The notes below the pieces were generated by a model that worked only from the letters and a program-made list of their open reading frames with translations, did no database searches and had not been told where the DNA came from. From NCBI GenBank assembly GCA_002690705.1, contig NZFO01000002.1, positions 55,688 to 119,687 of the forward strand: a stretch of 64,000 bases of DNA, read 5' to 3'. The translations under genes were made by a program, and so were the position numbers. The DNA comes from Magnetovibrio sp. (lineage in GTDB: Bacteria; Pseudomonadota; Alphaproteobacteria; Rhodospirillales; Casp-alpha2). This document shows, one piece after another, positions 57,143 through 64,000 of this stretch (its first letter is position 1; every line of letters begins with the position of its first letter).

Positions 57143-57904
57143 TCAACTGACTGTGATCTTATCACCAGCATTTACACTGCCCGTCCTTAAGACGCGCGCG
57201 AAAACACCCATGTCGACATGGCCAAATGCTCTTTTTAAGGCTTTTGGGATATTCATATCCCGTTCAGCTGTCGCGGGATTGACGTTAGTTGCAGCGCATC
57301 GATCAATACGCTCAGTAACCTCAATTTGGGCGTCCCCAATCATAAGTTCTGCTCCAATCCATTCAAATTCCTGCCACGGTTTAAGGCCTTCGATCCAGAC
57401 ATTAGCTCGAAACCGCAGAGGGTCAACGGGCTCCTTTATAACACGTTCGAGATCTTTGACAGATGCTAGATTAAGCAATGATATTGATGGATTGACGTGA
57501 TCTGAGAGCACATGCTCGGGCGCAGATTCGACGAGCCGGGGCTTACCGGCTGCCTCTTCACCCATGTAAGCTGCAAAAAACTCTTCTATCGTTGCGCGTC
57601 CGATATTATTGGTTAGGCACCCGTGCGCAACCTTCTTGCCGCCTCGAAAAATACTAAGTGTCTCCGTTTCGTCATTGAACCTCGTATCGAGGGCGGCTAA
57701 TTTTCTAGAGTTCATAAGCGCTAAAAATCTTGTTTTTGGCATCCACTCGCTTACAGAGCCGGTTATTGGGGTGGAACCTAGGGCCAAAGCAAATCGTCTG
57801 TCGTTAGGAACTGCTCTCCCGGCACTAAGAGTGACAGAATTAAGTAGTTCAGGTGTCAGGCTTTTGACTGGGTGCCTAAATATTTTGAAGACTGTCGATA
57901 ACAT
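57143..57904 (-). CDS. MOSC domain protein
   Basis: A 253-residue protein with the N-terminal MOSC beta-barrel (VFKIFRHPVKSLTPELLNSV) and a C-terminal MOSC domain; MOSC proteins bind molybdenum cofactor or act as sulfur carriers. The conserved Cys lies in TERIDRCAATNVNPATAERD and the end is DMGVFARVLRTGSVNAGDKI. It is isolated on the minus strand with no molybdenum gene nearby. The particular reaction is unknown. Confidence 0.87.
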   Translation of the reverse strand: MLSTVFKIFRHPVKSLTPELLNSVTLSAGRAVPNDRRFALALGSTPITGSVSEWMPKTRFLALMNSRKLAALDTRFNDETETLSIFRGGKKVAHGCLTNNIGRATIEEFFAAYMGEEAAGKPRLVESAPEHVLSDHVNPSISLLNLASVKDLERVIKEPVDPLRFRANVWIEGLKPWQEFEWIGAELMIGDAQIEVTERIDRCAATNVNPATAERDMNIPKALKRAFGHVDMGVFARVLRTGSVNAGDKITVS

Positions 57905-57973
57905 AGATGTAGCATGCCACTCCGTGCGGATGAGTCAATGCTATTGACTAAAGCGAAGATCAAGTGTGGAGCG

Positions 57974-58002
57974 CTTGCAGTGGGTGAGCAATATCCCATA
58001 TA
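57974..58002 (+). promoter_or_regulatory. Heat-shock (sigma-32 type) promoter for clpB
   Basis: CTTGCAG, a 14-base spacer and CCCATATA match the sigma-32 pattern (CTTG... and CCCCAT-T), ending 87 bases before the clpB start. Heat-shock control of clpB is well known in other Proteobacteria, so the location supports the call. Confidence 0.6.
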
Positions 58003-58089
58003 GAGATGCATATAAACTCAAGCAAAGAAGGGTGCGGATCACCTTGTGGCAGGAAGATAGGCATTGCCGAAGGTGGGGAGATGTAATAA

Positions 58090-60684
58090 GTGGAACTGGA
58101 AAAATACACGGAAAAAGCTCGCAGCGTCATTCAAAACGCTCAATCTTTGGCCGAATCATCAAAGCACCAACAACTAATGCCATTGCATCTCTTAAAGGTG
58201 CAATTGGAGGACTTGGATCGATTGGTTCCACGTTTGATCGATGCTGCCGGTGGCTCCTCTGAGAATGTACTCACAGCGGTTAATGCTGCCTTTGAGACAA
58301 TGCCGAAAATGCAGAGTCCCGGGCAAATATATTTAGCTTCTCAGACAGCTAAGCTACTCGAACAGGCTGAGTTAGCGGCAAAAAAAGCTGGGGATAGCTT
58401 CGTGTCTGCGGAGTATTTACTTTTAATGATGACGCTTGCCTCGGGCACCGATGTTGCCCAGATTCTAAAAAAATATGGCGTCACCGCCCAAAATTTGAAT
58501 ACAGCTATTGTTGCTTTTCGGAGAGGAAAAAAGGTGGATAGTGCGTCTGCCGAAAATAATTACGAGGCGATCAAAAAATACGCTCGTGATTTGACTGAGG
58601 ATGCTGCAGAAGGGAAGGTTGACCCGGTGATTGGCCGGGATGAGGAAATTCGACGAGCAATTCAGGTGTTGTCTCGTCGAACAAAGAACAATCCGGTGCT
58701 GATTGGAGAGCCCGGTGTGGGGAAGACGGCCATTGTTGAGGGTTTGGCTCAGCGTATAGTTGACGGGGACGTTCCAGAGAATCTGAAACAAAAACAACTC
58801 ATGGTGCTTGATTTGGGGGCTCTAATCGCAGGCGCAAAGTTCCGGGGTGAATTTGAAGAACGCTTGAAGGCTGTTCTGTGTGAAGTGTCTGAGTCTGCCG
58901 GCCAGATTATTTTGTTTATAGATGAAATGCATACCCTGGTTGGCGCTGGAGCCTCCGAAGGCTCTATGGACGCATCCAATTTGTTAAAACCGGCTTTGGC
59001 GCGGGGGGAGCTGCATTGCGTCGGCGCAACAACCCTGGGCGAGTACAGAAAATACGTTGAGAGAGATGCGGCATTAGCACGACGGTTTCAGCCCGTATTT
59101 ATTGCCGCTCCGAGTGTTGAAGACACCATCTCAATTTTGCGGGGGGTAAAAGAAAAATATGAATTGCATCATGGTGTACGTATCGCAGATGGTGCACTTG
59201 TAGCTGCCGCTACATTGTCAAATCGCTACATATCGGACCGGTTTCTTCCTGATAAGGCCATTGATCTTATCGATGAGTCTGCGAGCCAGTTAAGAATGCA
59301 GGTCGACTCAAAACCTGATAAATTAGATGAGTTGGACCGTCGTATCATTCAGATGAAAATCGAGCGTGAGGCTATAAAGAAAGAGGATGATGATGCATCT
59401 CGTAAACGTCTCAACCTCATTGACTCACAGCTAAGTGAATTTGAGACGCAATCGCGCGAATTGACTGCTCAGTGGGAGTCTGAAAAAGCCCAGCTTGCCG
59501 ACGTAACTAGGGGTAAAGAAGAGCTAGAGCGTGCGCGGATTGCAGTGGATAGGGCTATGCGAGAGGGTAAACTGGAGCAGGCAAGCGAACTTCAATACGA
59601 CTTAATCCCTCGGCTAGAGGAACAAGTGCGCGCAGCGCAGGAGGCGGAGGCGACCCGAGTAGTAGAAGAGTCCGTAACAGACGAGCATATTGCGAGTGTT
59701 GTATCGCGTTGGACTGGAATTCCGGTTGATAAAATGCTTCAAGGCGAACGTGAGAAATTGCTCAATATGGAGGAGGTTTTGCGTCGTCGAGTGATTGGGC
59801 AGGAAGAAGCTTTGCACGCTGTTTCCAATGCGGTGCGTCGAGCTCGAGCAGGATTGCAGGATCCAGACAGACCTATTGGGTCCTTTCTGTTTTTAGGCCC
59901 CACCGGTGTGGGTAAGACGGAATTGACTAAGGCTTTGGCAGCATTTTTATTTGATGATGAACATGCTTTAGTTCGCTTGGATATGTCGGAATATATGGAG
60001 AGACACGCTGTCGCGCGCCTGATAGGAGCTCCGCCCGGCTACGTAGGATATGAAGAAGGTGGGGTGTTGACCGAGGCGGTGCGTCGTCGGCCATACCAAG
60101 TAATTCTGTTCGACGAAATAGAGAAAGCGCACCCGGATGTTTTTAATGTGCTTCTTCAGGTATTGGATGATGGTCGGCTAACAGATGGGCAAGGCAGAAC
60201 GGTCGATTTTCGTAACACCATTATCATTCTTACATCAAATCTGGGCAGCCATATTCTTGCAGATCAAGAGAAAGAGCACGACCTATCTGACGCACGTGAC
60301 AGTGTGATGGACCTTGTTAAAGGGGCGTTTCGACCAGAATTCATAAATCGACTTGATGAAATTATCCTATTTCAGAGGTTATTTCGCGAGCATATCAACG
60401 GCATTGTTAATATTCAAATATCACAGCTCGAGAAGTTACTGAACGAAAAAAATATCCACTTGAAGTTAGATGAAGATGCTAAGGCCCACTTGGCTCGTTG
60501 CGGGTATGATCCTGTCTATGGCGCTCGGCCGCTTAAAAGAGTGATACAAAATCATCTGCAGAACCCATTGGCCAGTCTCTACCTCGAGGCTCGCCTGAAA
60601 GAAGGTAGCACAATCATAATTTCGGCCACAGATAAAGGTCTGGCTTTCAACGGTATGCAGCCCAAACCGAGCTCGACTGTATAA
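58090..60684 (+). CDS. clpB: ATP-dependent disaggregase ClpB
   Basis: ClpB is a hexameric AAA+ chaperone that works with DnaK to resolve protein aggregates. It has an N-terminal domain beginning [24 protein letters not shown]-1 with Walker [16 protein letters not shown], a coiled-coil middle domain (around residues 400-530), and AAA-2 with [15 protein letters not shown] and the C-terminal [10 protein letters not shown] segment. The absence of an IGF loop fits a disaggregase and not ClpA. At 864 residues the length is normal. It starts with GTG. Confidence 0.97.
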   Translation: MELEKYTEKARSVIQNAQSLAESSKHQQLMPLHLLKVQLEDLDRLVPRLIDAAGGSSENVLTAVNAAFETMPKMQSPGQIYLASQTAKLLEQAELAAKKAGDSFVSAEYLLLMMTLASGTDVAQILKKYGVTAQNLNTAIVAFRRGKKVDSASAENNYEAIKKYARDLTEDAAEGKVDPVIGRDEEIRRAIQVLSRRTKNNPVLIGEPGVGKTAIVEGLAQRIVDGDVPENLKQKQLMVLDLGALIAGAKFRGEFEERLKAVLCEVSESAGQIILFIDEMHTLVGAGASEGSMDASNLLKPALARGELHCVGATTLGEYRKYVERDAALARRFQPVFIAAPSVEDTISILRGVKEKYELHHGVRIADGALVAAATLSNRYISDRFLPDKAIDLIDESASQLRMQVDSKPDKLDELDRRIIQMKIEREAIKKEDDDASRKRLNLIDSQLSEFETQSRELTAQWESEKAQLADVTRGKEELERARIAVDRAMREGKLEQASELQYDLIPRLEEQVRAAQEAEATRVVEESVTDEHIASVVSRWTGIPVDKMLQGEREKLLNMEEVLRRRVIGQEEALHAVSNAVRRARAGLQDPDRPIGSFLFLGPTGVGKTELTKALAAFLFDDEHALVRLDMSEYMERHAVARLIGAPPGYVGYEEGGVLTEAVRRRPYQVILFDEIEKAHPDVFNVLLQVLDDGRLTDGQGRTVDFRNTIIILTSNLGSHILADQEKEHDLSDARDSVMDLVKGAFRPEFINRLDEIILFQRLFREHINGIVNIQISQLEKLLNEKNIHLKLDEDAKAHLARCGYDPVYGARPLKRVIQNHLQNPLASLYLEARLKEGSTIIISATDKGLAFNGMQPKPSSTV

Positions 60685-61008
60685 TTATAAGTGTGATCTA
60701 GATAATTTGGTCGGTGATTTCTGGATCTGTGCCTAACATTTTTTACTCTAAACTTACTGATGATTTTCTCCCAAAAGTGCCGAAAATCAGCCGTCTTTTT
60801 ATGAATAATGAGGCGCTTACGCTAAACCACTCAGGGCTGGTTAATTTATCTGTAGATCGCGTTTTTTTCAATGCCTGATAGGCCGGTTTCTTGGCCTCGG
60901 ACCTGAAAAGCTAATGCGGTATTAATCATGAAAATATCTTAAAAGTATGAGATGAACAGAGGAGTGAGATTCCTGAAGAAAAAGAGGAATTTTGACGCAG
61001 TTATGTCT
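60685..61008. other. Convergent spacer between clpB and the alpha/beta hydrolase gene
   Basis: The only feature seen in this 0.32 kb is the terminator-like hairpin listed separately. No reading frame here resembles a protein, and both neighbours end facing it. Confidence 0.5.
60761..60800 (+). terminator. Possible terminator after clpB
   Basis: TGATTTTC and GAAAATCA form an 8-bp stem around a 13-base loop, followed by GCCGTC and a run of five T, 77 bases after the clpB stop. The stem is AT-rich, so efficiency is uncertain. Confidence 0.4.
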
Positions 61009-61809
61009 TTAGCCTTGATGATTGCCGCGAATGAATTTGTGAAGCTGGTCTATTGTTTCGTTCTGCTGTTCTGTATGTACCCAATGGCCAGCTCCTTCAA
61101 TAATTGCAAACGTCGGTTGCTTGAATAAGCTTGCTATCTTCGCGTGGTGACCAGCATGAACGTAATCAGAGTTGGCACCTGTCAAAAATAACGCGTTCCC
61201 TTGATAGACTTTATCGCTATCAAACCCCGGAAAATCTGCGAGATCATCCATATTGCGGGCTAGCCCTGACAGATTCAATTGCCAAAAAAACCCCGCATCA
61301 GGGCCTCTTCGCAGGTTGTGAAGAAGAAAACGCACAAGATTTACGTCTTGAAGCTTTTCCACTAGAGCCCTCTCCGCTTCTGAGCGCCTACAAACCGTTG
61401 AAATATCGAGACTCATCATCGCACTAAGATAATTCTGATAATTGTGGCTGTAGGGTACCGGTGCGATATCTACGACAGCGAGTTTTACCAATTTATCCGG
61501 GTTTTTTAGTGCAAATACCATGGCTACTTTCCCACCCATGGAGTGACCGATCACAATTGGTGGCTTGCTGCACTCGCTGTTGATAAGTTTAGCGATGTCA
61601 TCGGCCATCAACGGATATGTCATGTTTTTAGTCCACGGTGATTCACCATGATTTCGGAGATCTACAGTCAAAATTCGATATTTACCCGCTAGGGCTTGTG
61701 CTACGGGTGCCCAGTTTTTACCCATACCAAACAAACCGTGTAAGATAATAATATCTGGGTTGGCCGATTGTTCACCTACAATATTAAAGTGTAGATCAAT
61801 TGCACTCAT
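61009..61809 (-). CDS. Alpha/beta-fold hydrolase (YbfF esterase-like)
   Basis: A 266-residue serine hydrolase. The oxyanion-hole segment is IILHGLFGMGKNWAPVAQAL, the nucleophile Ser is in PPIVIGHSMGGKVAMVFAL, and the catalytic His in AIIEGAGHWVHTEQQNETI. The pattern matches the YbfF group, which hydrolyses acyl-CoA and palmitoyl esters in vitro. Its start overlaps the M23 stop by 4 bases, so the two genes are coupled. The physiological substrate is unknown. Confidence 0.87.
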   Translation of the reverse strand: MSAIDLHFNIVGEQSANPDIIILHGLFGMGKNWAPVAQALAGKYRILTVDLRNHGESPWTKNMTYPLMADDIAKLINSECSKPPIVIGHSMGGKVAMVFALKNPDKLVKLAVVDIAPVPYSHNYQNYLSAMMSLDISTVCRRSEAERALVEKLQDVNLVRFLLHNLRRGPDAGFFWQLNLSGLARNMDDLADFPGFDSDKVYQGNALFLTGANSDYVHAGHHAKIASLFKQPTFAIIEGAGHWVHTEQQNETIDQLHKFIRGNHQG

Positions 61810-63167
61810 CGTGATGCTGTTTTGAGGGGGAGAAGCTTCAGCAAAGCATAGTTTTTGTCAATCTCTCTCCGTATTGCATGAAAGCGCAATAATTCTGCCC
61901 CTTCTAACGAACGTCCAGGTGGCATCCGAACCTTCATGGGATTAATTTGACGGCCTTTTTTGAGAATTTCGTAGTGAAGGTGAGGCCCGGTAGAGCGGCC
62001 TGTTGATCCCACATAGCCAATAATCTGGCCTTGCTTCACGCGTCGTCCCGGGCGTACACGTCGCGCAAAACCTTTCATATGCGCATAAGCCGTAAAGAAA
62101 CCCGAGTTGTGGCGAATTCGGATGTAATTGCCATATGCCCCCTTACGCCCTGAGTAGACGATGGTGCCGTTTCCAGCAGCGTAAATTGGTGTCCCTTTGG
62201 GCGCCGCAAAATCAACACCTTTATGCATTTTTGTGTAGCCAAGGATTGGGTGCTTGCGTTTACCATACCCGGAACTCAATCTTGCACCGTCTATTGGGGT
62301 ACGCATCAACGCTTTTTGCGCGCTCTGCCCCACCTCGTCAAAATACTCTATCTCATCATTATCGTTTGTAAATCGATATATAACCGAGCGTTTGCCGCTT
62401 AGTGTGAGTGCGGCAAATATAATTTCCCCAATATTTACGATTTTGCCGTCCTCATCGGATATATGGTTAAACATCACTTGGAAAACATCATTTGCCCGAA
62501 TTTCACGTTGAAAATCAATGTCCCATGAAAAGAGCCGGATTAATTCGCTGAGCGCGCTATCGCTTACACCGTGCCGTTTGCCCGCAAGGTACAAGCTAGA
62601 TGAAATCTGTCCTTCTGCACGGACGGCCCTGCGAGAAACCGCTCGAGGGCGAGTTGTGGATTTGAACATGCCTGAGGCATCGCGTGCCACCGTAATTTCT
62701 TTATTGAGCACTGAATAACTGAAGCCAGAAAAAATACCCGGCGCAAGCTGTGATTCGTAGTCCTCGTGGTCGTGCCAAAGATAAGAGAGTTTCAATGCAT
62801 CGCCACTACGTATAGACCGTGGATTATAGTTAGCTGAAAAAGCCTTGATTGCTGCTTGTGTGTCGCGTTGCCCGACCCGCATTTTGAGCAAAATTTTTTC
62901 TAATGTATCGCCTGAGCGAAAAATAACGCGGTGTGAAATTTTTTTTTGCCGATTGGCGAGTTCATTCGAAGCGTGATTTGTTGGCGACGTCATATCGATA
63001 CCCGGAACAACAATCGGATTCCCCAATGAAAGTGGCGCCAGTGACAGACTGTCACGATCAAACTCGGGCGTGTTATGAGTTTCACCCTTGTTTCTTAAAA
63101 CGTAGTCTGAACTGGTTACCATTATTGCGACGATTCCCGCAAAAATGCTTATTCCGCGAAACAACAT
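61806..63167 (-). CDS. M23 family peptidoglycan endopeptidase (MepM-like)
   Basis: A 453-residue envelope protease. The N-terminal signal or anchor helix is GISIFAGIVAIMV. A LysM-like/OapA region follows and the C-terminal LytM domain carries the zinc ligands in YTKMHKGVDFAAPKG (HxxxD) and GPHLHYEIL (HxH), with the His of TAYAHMKGF, so it appears catalytically competent. Enzymes of this type cut D-Ala-mDAP crosslinks during cell growth. It is transcribed away from the rRNA operon and is followed by the hydrolase gene with a 4-base overlap. Confidence 0.92.
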   Translation of the reverse strand: MLFRGISIFAGIVAIMVTSSDYVLRNKGETHNTPEFDRDSLSLAPLSLGNPIVVPGIDMTSPTNHASNELANRQKKISHRVIFRSGDTLEKILLKMRVGQRDTQAAIKAFSANYNPRSIRSGDALKLSYLWHDHEDYESQLAPGIFSGFSYSVLNKEITVARDASGMFKSTTRPRAVSRRAVRAEGQISSSLYLAGKRHGVSDSALSELIRLFSWDIDFQREIRANDVFQVMFNHISDEDGKIVNIGEIIFAALTLSGKRSVIYRFTNDNDEIEYFDEVGQSAQKALMRTPIDGARLSSGYGKRKHPILGYTKMHKGVDFAAPKGTPIYAAGNGTIVYSGRKGAYGNYIRIRHNSGFFTAYAHMKGFARRVRPGRRVKQGQIIGYVGSTGRSTGPHLHYEILKKGRQINPMKVRMPPGRSLEGAELLRFHAIRREIDKNYALLKLLPLKTASR

Positions 63168-63357
63168 AAAAAATTCCGAATAAAATTTGTCACCGAATTA
63201 TTAACCTGAATGGAACAATGTTACACAAGATAAACTGAAGCAACGACAGGTAAGAGATTTTCATAATAAAATCAATTATGTAATCATAAAGTTAATATTA
63301 TATTTTCTGACAATACGAGGTTAACTAAAATATTACAAAATTTGTTACGCAAAGGGT

Positions 63358-63386
63358 TTGACAGGTATAGGTGAAACCTCCTATAA
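63358..63386 (+). promoter_or_regulatory. rRNA operon promoter
   Basis: A consensus TTGACA, exactly 17 bases, then CTATAA, located about 255 bases before the mature 16S end and preceded by AT-rich DNA. This is a typical strong rrn promoter. Confidence 0.75.
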
Positions 63387-63611
63387 ACCGCCTCCGCAGC
63401 GTACTTAAATTTAAGGGTCGGGTGCGCGGGCACGCTACTAGACATTGAAAATATGATTGAAGGGATGTGCGGACGGCGCTCGTCGTAAGGGTTAGGTTTG
63501 ATTTTTCAAACAAAACTCGACCGGATAATGGCGCTCTAACTGTGCATCTCAAGCTTTACTTACCATTTTTAAAGTATGATTTGTGCAAAGGAGCTCTTGT
63601 TGTTCTATAAC

Positions 63612-63627
63612 GCAGGCCATGGCCTGC
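63612..63627. repeat. 16-base perfect palindrome before 16S rRNA
   Basis: GCAGGCCATGGCCTGC is self-complementary and lies 14 bases before the mature 16S start. It could fold in the leader transcript or take part in processing; a protein-binding site is also possible. Confidence 0.6.
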
Positions 63628-63640
63628 AATATGGAAATTC

Positions 63641-64000
<360 letters not shown>

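Larger units (their letters stand above)
63168..63640. other. Upstream region of the rRNA operon
   Basis: No gene is seen here. The region contains the rrn promoter and, nearer the 16S start, a perfect 16-base palindrome, both listed separately. The stretch from about 63230 to 63350 is AT-rich, as expected for an UP-element-like upstream region. Confidence 0.6.

Overview
The window looks like an ordinary stretch of an alphaproteobacterial chromosome of moderate GC content. Support comes from the 16S rRNA 5' end at the right edge, from families largely restricted to that class (the zeta-type F1-ATPase inhibitor, DUF1178, DUF4167, a membrane-anchored CycM cytochrome c, an NDUFAF5-like methyltransferase), and from neighbourhoods common there (cycM|kdsB-pheA, SRP RNA-dnaX...ybaB...recR, sfsA-map, ubiG|lysC-ptsP). 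A TRAP transporter and a kdsB gene point to a Gram-negative heterotroph, plausibly marine; the genus cannot be named from this sequence. I see no prophage, insertion sequence, CRISPR array or tRNA gene.

Layout. 1-9.2 kb: 3' part of a TRAP permease gene, a 1.2 kb stretch with no recognisable gene, the gltB-gltD glutamate synthase operon and uppP. 9.2-17.5 kb: a broken M20 peptidase gene, a GhrA-like dehydrogenase and a yejABEF-type peptide uptake operon. 17.6-23.8 kb: hisN, cycM, kdsB, pheA, dinB, a decayed coding remnant and nudC. 24-29 kb: SRP RNA, dnaX, a conserved unknown gene, a DEDDy exonuclease, ybaB, an FkbM methyltransferase and recR. 29.1-31.9 kb: a translationally coupled flavoprotein/iron-sulfur pair related to fumarate reductase but with altered active-site motifs. 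31.9-45 kb: rmuC, an NRDE (TANGO2) protein, the ATPase inhibitor, purB, an Ntn amidase, map, sfsA, a RidA protein, methyltransferases, grxC, a nitrilase-family amidase, DUF1178 and ubiG. 45-56.9 kb: a long co-directional run lysC, ptsP, rodZ, ispG, hisS, hemA, prfA, prmC, DUF4167. 57-64 kb: a MOSC protein, clpB behind a heat-shock-type promoter, an alpha/beta hydrolase coupled to an M23 endopeptidase, and the start of an rRNA operon with a clear promoter.

Most genes are housekeeping. The points most worth a second look are the divergent fumarate-reductase-like pair, a C5-pathway hemA in a hemA-prfA-prmC order, the M20 gene with an in-frame amber codon and apparently lost metal ligands, a ten-G tract in a methyltransferase gene, an acid-ceramidase-like Ntn hydrolase, and a decayed gene remnant between dinB and nudC.
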